39,468 nt of DNA from DASSFZ01 sp036514635 (GTDB lineage Bacteria > Chloroflexota > Anaerolineae > Fen-1058), in contig DATBWU010000412.1 of NCBI GenBank assembly GCA_036514635.1, positions 1 through 39,468 on the forward strand. Reading direction: 5' to 3'. The notes beneath the pieces were generated by a model. That model made no database searches, was not told the origin of the DNA, and was given only the letters and a program-made list of their open reading frames with translations. Position numbers and translations under genes: made by a program. Within the stretch, counting starts at the first letter, position 1; each line of letters opens with the position of its first letter. This document shows, in pieces, positions 1 to 6,891 of the stretch.

Positions 1-88
1 CAAGTAGGTGATGCGGATTGTCTCGACAGCGCGAACGATGGCAAGAGAATAGCACGGATGTTCTGTTTTGTCAACATCCCTTTGGCGA

Positions 89-340
89 TGTGTGCACGCA
101 AAACATGTCAGGCCGTTTGCGCCCGACGATGCCCACTCCGCTGCGCTACGGGGTGCTTCGCAAAATCGTCGGGCGCATACCACAAAGCCGGACACATGCG
201 GTGCACGAAGTCCCCGTCTTTTTTGGGGGAGTGCTCCCGTAAATCCGGCTGTATCCAGCCCGGTTTACCGGGCTGGGCAGCCTGAGCCGGGCGGCTTCAG
301 CCCCCGGCAGTGGAGGAACTGACAACCTTTGCGTGCACAC
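89..340. repeat. Composite palindromic element with terminal inverted repeats
   Basis: The ends share GTGTGCACGCAAA followed after three bases by TGTCAG, in inverted orientation. Inside are a perfect 12-bp stem (GCGCCCGACGAT at 119-130 with its complement at 165-176) and a strong palindrome at 255-276 built on AGCCCGGTTTACCGGGCT. The left terminus recurs at 32367-32391 with one mismatch over 25 bases, so this is a dispersed repeat. No coding capacity is evident. Confidence 0.7.
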
Positions 341-356
341 CATCGCCAAAGGGATG

Positions 357-385
357 TTGACAAAACAGAACATCCGTGCTATTCT
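357..385 (+). promoter_or_regulatory. recA promoter
   Basis: A consensus -35 box TTGACA (357-362) is followed by a 17-base spacer and a -10 box TATTCT (380-385). Transcription would start near 392 and give a leader of about 66 bases before the recA ATG. No convincing LexA operator is visible. Confidence 0.8.
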
Positions 386-457
386 CTTGCCATCGTTCGC
401 GCTGTCGAGACAATCCGCATCACCTACTTGGAAACCATCACACCGAGGGAGGCACCC

Positions 458-1672
458 ATGCCACGCAAGAAAAAGCAAGCGACCGAAGAGGCCGAAGAGA
501 AATCCACTCCTGTTCCCGCAAAACCGGTCATCGATCCGGGCCGCGTGCGCGCCCTCGACCAGACGCTCAGCACGATCATCAAGCGTTTCGGCGACGGCGC
601 TATCATGCGGCTGGGCGAGGCGACGCACATGAAAGTTGAAACGATTCCGACCGGCTCTCTGGCGCTCGACCTGGCGTTGGGCGCGGGGGGCATTCCGCGT
701 GGCCGCGTGACCGAGATTTACGGCCCCGAAGCGTCTGGCAAGACGACCCTGTGCCAGCATATTGTCGCCGAAGCGCAGCGACGCGGCGGCATTGCGGCGT
801 ATATCGATATGGAGCACGCGCTCGATCCGAGTTACGCGGCCCGCTGCGGCGTCGATATTGACAACCTATATATCGCACAGCCCGACACGGGCGAGCAGGC
901 ACTCGAAATCGCCGAGAATTTAGTGCGGTCGGGGGCGGTTGATGTGATCGTGCTCGACTCCGTCGCCGCGCTGGTTCCGCGCGCCGAGATCGAAGGCGAG
1001 ATGGGCGACACCCACGTCGGCCTGCAGGCGCGGTTGATGTCGCAGGCGCTCCGCAAACTATCGGGTGCGATCAAGCAATCGAACACGGCCATGATCTTCA
1101 CGAACCAGTTGCGCATGAAGATCGGCGTGATGTTCGGCAACCCTGAAACGACGACCGGCGGCAACGCGCTCAAATTCTATGCTTCAATCCGGCTCGACGT
1201 CCGGCGCACGCAGAGCATCAAGTCGGATGCCGAGGTGGTGGGCAACCGCGTGAAAGTGCGCGTGACGAAGAACAAGATCGCCCCACCCTTCCGCGAGGCC
1301 GAGTTTGACATCATGTACAACGAAGGCATTTCCAAAGCGGGCGACGTTCTGGACATCGGCACGGCGATGGAGATCGTCACCAAGCGCGGCGCGTTCTTTT
1401 CGTTTGGCGATACCAAGCTCGGCCAGGGCCGGGAAAGCGCCAAAGACTTCTTGAAAGCGCATCCTGAGATCGCCACCGAGATCGAGGCGGTCATCCGCCA
1501 ACGGGTGAATCAAGAGGCTGCCGCCGCGATGGCCCCACCCTCGCGCAATGGAAAGAATGGTCATTCGAATGGCGCTATTGCGGACGAGTCGGACGAAGAG
1601 GACGAGGCTATCGCCGGCGATGGTGCGCTCAAAGCCGGGGCCGAAGGCGAACCAAGCGAAGAGATGGCTTGA
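458..1672 (+). CDS. recA: Recombinase A (RecA)
   Basis: This is the DNA strand-exchange recombinase of homologous repair and the SOS co-protease, acting in the cytoplasm on single-stranded DNA. The 404-residue protein has the Walker A motif GPEASGKTT at 89-97 and a full-length RecA core, including the MFGNPETTTGG segment of the L2 loop. The N-terminus is a charged K/E-rich lead. The C-terminal tail of about 50 residues is glycine/asparagine-rich and then strongly acidic, as is common for RecA tails. The ATG at 458 is preceded by GAGGGAGG at good spacing; an upstream TTG extension would run into the promoter and is rejected. The gene has its own promoter and terminator, so it is probably monocistronic. 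Confidence 0.98.
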   Translation: MPRKKKQATEEAEEKSTPVPAKPVIDPGRVRALDQTLSTIIKRFGDGAIMRLGEATHMKVETIPTGSLALDLALGAGGIPRGRVTEIYGPEASGKTTLCQHIVAEAQRRGGIAAYIDMEHALDPSYAARCGVDIDNLYIAQPDTGEQALEIAENLVRSGAVDVIVLDSVAALVPRAEIEGEMGDTHVGLQARLMSQALRKLSGAIKQSNTAMIFTNQLRMKIGVMFGNPETTTGGNALKFYASIRLDVRRTQSIKSDAEVVGNRVKVRVTKNKIAPPFREAEFDIMYNEGISKAGDVLDIGTAMEIVTKRGAFFSFGDTKLGQGRESAKDFLKAHPEIATEIEAVIRQRVNQEAAAAMAPPSRNGKNGHSNGAIADESDEEDEAIAGDGALKAGAEGEPSEEMA

Positions 1673-1734
1673 TGCCCTGTCTGTGAGAAGCGTTAGCGGC
1701 TAGCCCGGCGAGTGTAGGTGAGTGACGCGCCTGC

Positions 1735-1763
1735 GTCGCCGGGATGCCGGGCGACTTTTGTTT
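1735..1763 (+). terminator. Rho-independent terminator of recA
   Basis: GTCGCC (1735-1740) pairs with GGGCGAC (1749-1755) to form a GC-rich, slightly bulged hairpin, followed by TTTTGTTT. The T-run touches the -35 box of the next promoter. Confidence 0.65.
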
Positions 1764-1790
1764 GACAGTGCCACCGCCACACGGTATAAT
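1762..1790 (+). promoter_or_regulatory. Consensus promoter of the S1-domain gene
   Basis: TTGACA (1762-1767), a 17-base spacer and TATAAT (1785-1790) make a perfect sigma-70-type promoter, the strongest-looking in the window. The predicted start is near 1797. Confidence 0.88.
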
Positions 1791-1803
1791 GCCGTCGTGG
1801 TTC

Positions 1804-1827
1804 GATGCCCCGCTCGAACGGGGCATC
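1804..1827 (+). promoter_or_regulatory. Hairpin at the 5' end of the S1-gene leader
   Basis: GATGCCCCG (1804-1812), a six-base loop and CGGGGCATC (1819-1827) form a perfect 9-bp stem about seven bases after the predicted transcript start and 31 bases before the GTG start. There is no T-run after it. It may protect the 5' end or serve in autoregulation, as known for ribosomal protein S1-type RNA-binding proteins; the role is inferred. Confidence 0.6.
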
Positions 1828-1858
1828 ATTGTGTCATCTGCAAATCGGCGAGGCCCCC

Positions 1859-2815
1859 GTGTCTGAAAGCATGCCCCTCTCACTCAACGACGTTAAGCCC
1901 AAGATGAAGTTCGAAGGTACTGTCACCAAAGTCGAACTGGCCGGCGCGCGTATCAACATCGGCGCCGAGCAGGACGCTTTCCTTCACATCTCGCAGCTCA
2001 AGGCCGATCGACCGGTGACGCGCGTGGCAGACCTCTTGCAGGAAGGCACCCCGCTCACGGTGTGGGTCAAACAAGTCAAACCCCAACAAGGGCTGATCGC
2101 GCTCACCATGTTCGAGCCTCCGACCCTGGACTGGGATGATCTACAGAAGCGCATGAAACTCACCGGCAAGGTCGTGCGCATCGAGGACTTCGGCGCATTC
2201 GTCAGCATTGGCGCGCCGAAGGACGGTCTGGTGCCTGTGAGCCAGATGGCGAAGACGCGCGTCAACAAGCCCTCCGACGTGGTCAAGGAAGGCGACGAGG
2301 TTACCGTCTGGGTGATTTCGGTGAGCCGCAAGGAAAACCGGATTGGGCTATCGATGATCGAGCCGCCGGCACTGGACTGGAACGACATCAAGCGCGGGCA
2401 CACGGTGACCGGCAAAGTCACACGGCTGGAGAAGTTCGGCGCTTTCGTCGATATCGGCGCCGAGCGCGAGGCGATGATTCACGTCAGCGAGATCGGCACC
2501 GGCTACATCGATCATCCCTCTGAGATATTGAAAGTCGGTGAGGAGATCGAGGCGCAGGTGATCGAGGTGAATCCGCGCAAGAGACAGATCAAGTTGTCGA
2601 TCAAGGCGCTGGAACACGCGACGGCAGCCGCAACCGAACCCGAAGCGCCGCTCTTGACTCCGATGGAAATTGCTTTCCGCCAGGCGCAAGGCCAGACGGG
2701 CGAGCGCTCTGCGGAAAAGCGCGCCGCGCGCTCGTCCCCCTCCGCCTCGACCGTGAGTCACGAGCGAGAAGACATTTTCCGGCGCACGATCGAGCAGCAC
2801 GTCTCCAAGGACTGA
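1859..2815 (+). CDS. Triple S1-domain RNA-binding protein (RpsA-like)
   Basis: The 318-residue protein carries three tandem S1/OB-fold RNA-binding domains, at about 14-86, 92-165 and 172-245. Each has the GxV..I..FGAFV.IG-type core; the first is more divergent. A low-complexity charged tail of about 70 residues follows. S1-domain proteins of this size in Gram-positives and Chloroflexi act in mRNA binding and translation initiation, but E. coli S1 has six domains, so equivalence to ribosomal protein S1 is not assured. The GTG at 1859 follows GGCGAGG at five bases; an ATG at 1871 is the alternative. The ATG at 1805 lies inside the leader hairpin and is rejected. The gene has its own promoter and terminator. 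Confidence 0.93.
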   Translation: MSESMPLSLNDVKPKMKFEGTVTKVELAGARINIGAEQDAFLHISQLKADRPVTRVADLLQEGTPLTVWVKQVKPQQGLIALTMFEPPTLDWDDLQKRMKLTGKVVRIEDFGAFVSIGAPKDGLVPVSQMAKTRVNKPSDVVKEGDEVTVWVISVSRKENRIGLSMIEPPALDWNDIKRGHTVTGKVTRLEKFGAFVDIGAEREAMIHVSEIGTGYIDHPSEILKVGEEIEAQVIEVNPRKRQIKLSIKALEHATAAATEPEAPLLTPMEIAFRQAQGQTGERSAEKRAARSSPSASTVSHEREDIFRRTIEQHVSKD

Positions 2816-2838
2816 CCGAGGCTGGTCACATCAACCAA

Positions 2839-2875
2839 ACGAGCGGGCCGCACACCTGGCCCGCTCGTCGTTTTT
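2839..2875 (+). terminator. Rho-independent terminator, S1 gene
   Basis: ACGAGCGGGCC (2839-2849) and GGCCCGCTCGT (2858-2868) form a perfect 11-bp stem with an eight-base loop, then CG and TTTTT. It sits between convergent genes; the T-run on the minus side is weak. Confidence 0.93.
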
Positions 2876-2897
2876 GCACGATCCCGGACGACGACGA

Positions 2898-3164
2898 TCA
2901 CCACTCATCCTCATTGTCTTCGTCCTCATCCTCATCGTCATCTTCCCAGTCGATCTCTTCCTCCTCTTCCTCGTCCTCGTCTTCTTCTTCCGCGAGTTCG
3001 GTTTCCTCATCGGCTGCCCAGTCTTCCTCAACCACAGCGACCTCTTCGTCAGCCTGCTGATACGTCAGGCAGCCCATTTCCGGATCGAGTTCAATACGCT
3101 CGGCGGTGCAATACCCGGACTCCAGGAACACGCAATCTTCATATCGACAACGAATGCGAGGCAT
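2898..3164 (-). CDS. Small acidic four-cysteine protein (DUF1540-like)
   Basis: An 88-residue protein of unknown function. The first 35 residues hold four cysteines at 6, 11, 19 and 32, spaced C-x4-C-x7-C-x12-C with a CTAERIEL segment, resembling the DUF1540 metal-binding arrangement. The rest is an almost uninterrupted Asp/Glu run ending in Trp. The ATG at 3164 is fixed by a strong AGGAGGAAG ribosome site six bases upstream; an upstream extension lacks one. It lies 25 bases after the VKOR gene and is probably co-transcribed. The acidic tail suggests a cation- or basic-protein-binding role, which is a guess. Confidence 0.75.
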   Translation of the reverse strand: MPRIRCRYEDCVFLESGYCTAERIELDPEMGCLTYQQADEEVAVVEEDWAADEETELAEEEDEDEEEEEEIDWEDDDEDEDEDNEDEW

Positions 3165-3189
3165 GAGTCTTCCTCCTAGTAGGAGTGCG

Positions 3190-3660
3190 TTAAGCATCCG
3201 CTTCGGCGGCGGCGCGGCGGCGGCGAGACACATCGACGAGCGACACGATCCAGATCGCAGTCATGATCACAGCCGACGCAATGCACCACGGGCAGACCGC
3301 GCGAATGACGAAGAATTCAAGATACGTCAGGTAGATCGAGTATAACACGCCGATCAGCGATAATCCGAACACGGCCAGAGCCGCATACTCACCGGTTGAG
3401 CCGGGCCGCGTGGATAGAAAGGCCAGAACGCCAATCACCCCATACGCGCCCAGGCCGATCAGCGCAATCGGAATGCCGCCGATCGTCGAGTATGGGCTGG
3501 TGTTCACAGCCTCGCACCCGCCCGCGCGGGTACACAACAGGGCCGAGGCCTCGGTGCTGTAGTGAAACGTCGCCAGAATCGCCGCGACCCCTGCGCCGGC
3601 GGCGCACAAGACTATCTCGATAAACGCCAGTCTATGATGCACCCACATGCCTGCCCTCAT
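3190..3660 (-). CDS. Vitamin K epoxide reductase (VKOR) family membrane protein
   Basis: A 156-residue membrane protein with four predicted transmembrane helices. It has both cysteine pairs of bacterial VKOR: C43/C49 in the outer loop (with the conserved NTSPYS serine region) and the CPWC active site at 123-126 beside the quinone pocket. Bacterial VKOR reoxidises a DsbA-like thiol oxidase and passes electrons to quinone, replacing DsbB. Its start overlaps the stop of the upstream DsbA-like gene by four bases (ATGA), implying translational coupling and a functional pair. The C-terminus is a basic RRRR-containing tail. Confidence 0.92.
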   Translation of the reverse strand: MRAGMWVHHRLAFIEIVLCAAGAGVAAILATFHYSTEASALLCTRAGGCEAVNTSPYSTIGGIPIALIGLGAYGVIGVLAFLSTRPGSTGEYAALAVFGLSLIGVLYSIYLTYLEFFVIRAVCPWCIASAVIMTAIWIVSLVDVSRRRRAAAEADA

Positions 3661-4328
3661 CGACCGGCCAGGGCCGCATCCAGTGCGGCGCGGGCCTGTG
3701 CAACCGAGATTTCGCCCACGATGAACCGCCCATCAATGTAGAACGAAGGTGTTCCCGTCACGCCGGCGCGCTCGCCCTCGGCCGCCGAGAACTGGACATC
3801 CTGCACATAGCGATTCGAGTCGATACATTGGGCAAACGCATCCATGTTCAGCCCGATCTGCTGCCCCCAGGCTAAGAAATCATCCCTGCCCGGATAGCGA
3901 TCGGTCCGTTGGTTCGCAAATGCTGTGTGATGAAACTCCCAGTACTTGCTTTGCTCGTCCGCGCACATCGCGGCAGCCGATGCCGACTCGGTCTGAGGTC
4001 TCAGGGCATAGATGTGGCTCACGTAACGGACCTTGCCGGTCTGGACGTATTCCTGATCGATAATCGGCTCGACCTGGAGGCTGTAATTACGGCAATGGCT
4101 ACAGGCATAATCCGACAACTCGACCATGAGAACCGGGGCATCAGGATTGCCTTTCGACGGGCACGGCTTGCCGTTGCAGCGAGTGAGCGACTCGGCGGAT
4201 ACAGGCGGTTGCAAGCCGCCGCCCAGCGCGATCAGGCCAATCACGATGATGACCGCACCCAGACCGATGATGATGAAAACTTCCGAACCGCTACCCCTGC
4301 TCCTGCGTTTCGTCTTCTTCTTGGACAC
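3657..4328 (-). CDS. DsbA-family thiol:disulfide oxidoreductase, membrane-anchored
   Basis: A 223-residue protein with a basic N-terminus, one anchor helix at about 17-38 and an extracytoplasmic thioredoxin-fold (DsbA/Thioredoxin_4) domain. The redox motif is CSHC at 76-79 and the cis-proline loop is GTPSF at 192-196. Extra cysteines occur at 51, 56, 122 and 168. It would oxidise exported proteins and be recycled by the coupled VKOR. I chose the GTG at 4328 because GGAG lies six bases before it; a GTG four codons upstream has no ribosome site. Confidence 0.92.
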   Translation of the reverse strand: MSKKKTKRRSRGSGSEVFIIIGLGAVIIVIGLIALGGGLQPPVSAESLTRCNGKPCPSKGNPDAPVLMVELSDYACSHCRNYSLQVEPIIDQEYVQTGKVRYVSHIYALRPQTESASAAAMCADEQSKYWEFHHTAFANQRTDRYPGRDDFLAWGQQIGLNMDAFAQCIDSNRYVQDVQFSAAEGERAGVTGTPSFYIDGRFIVGEISVAQARAALDAALAGR

Positions 4329-4363
4329 GTAACGCTCCACTAAGGCCCGGCCCTATGACTAAG

Positions 4364-4439
4364 AACCTATCCGAAAACTGGATCGCAGGCTTTAGCCTGC
4401 GCGGACTGAAGTCCGCGTTCCGAGGCTGTCGGATAGGCT
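4364..4439. mobile_element. 76-bp palindromic element with CTAAG flanks at the moeA stop
   Basis: The ends AACCTATCCGA and TCGGATAGGCT are inverted repeats (10 of 11 match). Inside are two perfect hairpins, GCAGGCTTTAGCCTGC and GCGGACTGAAGTCCGC. CTAAG flanks it at 4359-4363 and 4440-4444, like a target duplication, and the right copy contains the moeA TAG stop. No coding capacity; it would depend on a transposase elsewhere. Confidence 0.72.
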
Positions 4440-5702
4440 CTAAGCCATCTGCTCCGGCCAATTCAGCATTTGCGCCATCGCACGCGACCCGGCCTCCAGC
4501 CGGGTCACGCCATCGGGCACGATCAACAGCGCGTTCGCCCGGGCCAGCGCGCTCAAGACATTCGACCCCTGTCCCCCGGTCAGGCGCGCCACGTAGCCAT
4601 CGGCCCCTCGTTCCACCCAGGCCCGCGCGTACGTCTCTCGCCCATCGCTCGTCTCCGGCTCGAGCAGCGTCACCGAAACCGTCGGCTTGTCGAGCCGCGA
4701 ATGCCCTCCTAGCTTCAACAAGACAGGGCGCACGAACTGCTCGAACGTCAGCATAGCGGAAACCGGGTTGCCCGGCAGGCCGAAGAAGGGCGTCCCGCCG
4801 TAATGCCCGAAGGCCAGCGGCTTGCCCGGCCTCATGCGGATGCGCCATAGCGTGATTTCGCCGGCCGAGCGCACAACGTCCTTGACAACATCGTGTGCGC
4901 CAACAGATACACCTGCCGAGGTGACGATCAAATCGGCGTGCTGCGCCAGTGCCGCCTCGAACTTCTCTCGCGTCTCCGATTCGCTATCACGCGCGATTCC
5001 CAGCAACAGCGGCGCACCGCCATAGCGTTTGACCAGCGCCGCCGTGCCGTACTCGTTGGCGTTGCGAATCTGGCCCGGCCCTGGAACCCGATCGGGTGCA
5101 ACCAGCTCGTCGCCCGTCGCAAACAGGGCCACGCGCGGTCGCCGGACGACGGCCACGCTCACGCGCCCAACGGCAGCCAGCATCGCCACTTCCTGCGGGC
5201 GAATCACAGTGCCGGCCGCCAGAACCGTCTGCGCGCGCTTCACGTCTTCGCCCGGATGCCGGACAAACGAGCCGTGCTGAAATTCTTGAAAGATCGATAC
5301 TGCCGATCGGAGCGCGCCCGCGCCGCGCGCCGGATCATCGGTCGATTCGACCGGCACAACCGTATCAGCGCCATCCGGCATCGGCGCGCCGGTGGTGATG
5401 CGAGCGGCTGTGCCACTCGCGATGACCACGGGCTGCGGGTGGCCGGCGGCGATGTCAGCTACAACGCGCAAACACACCGGATGATCGCGCGTGGCGCCGG
5501 CCAGGTCTGCGGCCCGAACGGCATAGCCGTCCATCGAGGAATTGGCAAACGGCGGAAGATCGATATCGGCGGCGATGCGTTCGGCCAGCACACGGTCGAG
5601 CGCATCGAGGAGCGAGACGGTTTCCGGTTCGAGCGGCGCAAAGCGCTGCAAGATGGCCGCGCGCGCTTCGGCGACACTCAACATCTCGGCGAGCGCGCTC
5701 AT
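4440..5702 (-). CDS. moeA: Molybdopterin molybdenumtransferase MoeA
   Basis: A 420-residue MoeA, which inserts molybdate into adenylylated molybdopterin in the last step of molybdenum cofactor synthesis, in the cytoplasm. Family motifs are PFANSSMDGYA at 51-61, TGAPMP, the GDEL and VSVGAHD motifs of the MoCF-binding domain, RMRPGKPLAFG, GLPGNPVSA, and a C-terminal MoeA domain IV. The length matches the family. The ATG at 5702 has GGGGAG a little far upstream and a good promoter. No other cofactor gene is adjacent. Its stop codon lies inside a direct repeat flanking a palindromic element. Confidence 0.96.
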   Translation of the reverse strand: MSALAEMLSVAEARAAILQRFAPLEPETVSLLDALDRVLAERIAADIDLPPFANSSMDGYAVRAADLAGATRDHPVCLRVVADIAAGHPQPVVIASGTAARITTGAPMPDGADTVVPVESTDDPARGAGALRSAVSIFQEFQHGSFVRHPGEDVKRAQTVLAAGTVIRPQEVAMLAAVGRVSVAVVRRPRVALFATGDELVAPDRVPGPGQIRNANEYGTAALVKRYGGAPLLLGIARDSESETREKFEAALAQHADLIVTSAGVSVGAHDVVKDVVRSAGEITLWRIRMRPGKPLAFGHYGGTPFFGLPGNPVSAMLTFEQFVRPVLLKLGGHSRLDKPTVSVTLLEPETSDGRETYARAWVERGADGYVARLTGGQGSNVLSALARANALLIVPDGVTRLEAGSRAMAQMLNWPEQMA

Positions 5703-5733
5703 TACCGCTTGCTCCCCAGGCAGACCGCCCGTA

Positions 5734-5763
5734 ATAGTACAACAGGATTTTGGCCGATGTCAA
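5734..5763 (-). promoter_or_regulatory. moeA promoter
   Basis: On the minus strand TTGACA (5763-5758) is followed by an 18-base spacer and TACTAT (5739-5734), about 32 bases before the moeA ATG. The -35 box abuts the direct repeat of the neighbouring mobile element. Confidence 0.75.
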
Positions 5764-5777
5764 TAGGGTTTCTCATG

Positions 5778-5887
5778 TGGTGATGGTTCACATCTCACCA
5801 CGGAGACACAGAGGCACGGAGAAAGCGGCCCTCTGAAACCTCTGTGTCTCCGTGCCTCCGTGGTTCGCTGGCTTGCGTGTAATCACC
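5778..5887. mobile_element. 110-bp MITE-like element with 13-bp target duplication
   Basis: AGGGTTTCTCATG occurs at 5765-5777 and again at 5888-5900, exactly flanking this segment. The ends are inverted (GGTGAT and ATCACC). The interior is a long imperfect palindrome of the ACCACGGAGACACAGAG type paired with CTCTGTGTCTCCGTG. The right copy of the flank contains the stop codon of the URO-D gene. No ORF is present. Confidence 0.82.
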
Positions 5888-5895
5888 AGGGTTTC

Positions 5896-6891
5896 TCATG
5901 AAAATTGGTGCGAGTGCGTCCCGGATTGTACCGCGCTGTGCGCGGCGCGCAAGTTCGCGTCGGGTGACGGGATCATCGCTACGCAGCCCGTGCCGATAAT
6001 CAACCGCCGCCCGCCCGTTTGCCGAACCGCGTCCGACGCTTCGGCCTGAACTTGGTCGGGTGTGCCCCGCAGCATCGTCGCATCGCGCGCAATGCCGCCG
6101 CACACAGCACCGCGCACCCGCTCCAGGCCGCCGCGCAAATCGGGCGGCGTCTCGCGATCGTGCCAGTTCCACACCTGCACCGGATAATCGGCCAGCAGAT
6201 CGAAGTAGACCGCGTCGCCGTGCAGGTGCAACACGTTCAGCCAGAAGTCGCCGCATTCCGCCAGTATCCGCCTGTCGTACTCCACGCCGAAAGCGCGATA
6301 CTCGTCCTCGCTCATCACTTGCGCACTGGCGTGTTGAACGGCATAGAAGATGCCATCGATACCGGTCGATCGAGCGGCGCGGATGAACTCGACCGTCGTC
6401 GCGGCGATAGTTTCCAGCCCGTGGTGCGCCTCGCGCGGGTGCGTGCGCAGCATAGCGACCCAATCTGCGCCGACGAGGTTCTTCGCCTGCGCGAGCGGGC
6501 TGAAGATTGTCTGGATGATCGGCGTATCGGGCAACTCGGCGCGGATCGATTCGAGGCAGCGCAGTTGATTGCCCAAATACCCCGCGGCTGGATCGAGCGG
6601 CGTGAGTGACAGCCAATCGTGTGGCGTTCGGATCGGATGCCGTGTATAGTCGCGTGTGCCCTCGATGTTGCCGAGCCATTCATCGTCCACGCCCCAATCG
6701 CGCAGACAGAACGAGCTGGCCGGCGTAACCTTGACGAAGTCGAAGTCCCAGCGACGCTGCCAGGCCACCGTCGCCGCAGCCAGATCGTCCGGTCGTTGAT
6801 CGTCCCCGGGGAAGTGCCGCCACAACGCAATCGGCACGCGATCCACCGGCTGGCCGTGGATGGCGGCTTCGAGTCGCTCACGCTTGTTCAT
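5896..6891 (-). CDS. Uroporphyrinogen decarboxylase (URO-D) family protein
   Basis: A 331-residue TIM-barrel protein of the URO-D superfamily. It opens MNKRERLEAAIHGQPVDRVP, the usual start of the divergent URO-D group rather than of HemE, and contains the LHLHGD and IGTGC segments of the family. It lacks the HemE N-terminal PVWMMRQAGR-like substrate motif, so I do not call it hemE; divergent members include corrinoid-dependent methyltransferases. It overlaps the upstream membrane-protein gene by four bases (ATGA), suggesting one transcript. Its substrate is unknown. Confidence 0.88.
   Translation of the reverse strand: MNKRERLEAAIHGQPVDRVPIALWRHFPGDDQRPDDLAAATVAWQRRWDFDFVKVTPASSFCLRDWGVDDEWLGNIEGTRDYTRHPIRTPHDWLSLTPLDPAAGYLGNQLRCLESIRAELPDTPIIQTIFSPLAQAKNLVGADWVAMLRTHPREAHHGLETIAATTVEFIRAARSTGIDGIFYAVQHASAQVMSEDEYRAFGVEYDRRILAECGDFWLNVLHLHGDAVYFDLLADYPVQVWNWHDRETPPDLRGGLERVRGAVCGGIARDATMLRGTPDQVQAEASDAVRQTGGRRLIIGTGCVAMIPSPDANLRAAHSAVQSGTHSHQFS

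Larger units (their letters stand above)
1..430. repeat. Inverted duplication of the recA promoter region at the window edge
   Basis: Bases 1-102 are the reverse complement of bases 328-430, with a single extra C in the right arm near base 341. The arms contain the recA promoter, so the left arm would carry a second copy of it firing leftwards out of the window. The spacer is a composite palindromic element. The left arm begins exactly at base 1, so its true length is unknown. It could be a real inverted duplication giving divergent promoters, or an assembly or amplification fold-back at a contig end. The one-base difference argues slightly against a simple artefact. Confidence 0.85.

Noticed and set aside
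366..388. Possible SOS/LexA operator in the recA promoter (AGAA-N11-TTCT)
   Set aside because: Only four bases match on each side and the spacing fits no motif I can name with confidence.
146..817. Long minus-strand reading frame across the recA promoter and 5' region
   Set aside because: It is antisense to RecA and runs through the inverted repeat; the protein has no recognisable features.
4893..5783. 296-codon plus-strand frame opposite moeA
   Set aside because: Arg/His-rich shadow frame of a GC-rich gene on the other strand; MoeA motifs settle the true frame.
5896..6891. Calling the URO-D family gene hemE
   Set aside because: The N-terminus is of the divergent URO-D type, the HemE substrate motif is missing, and no haem genes are nearby.
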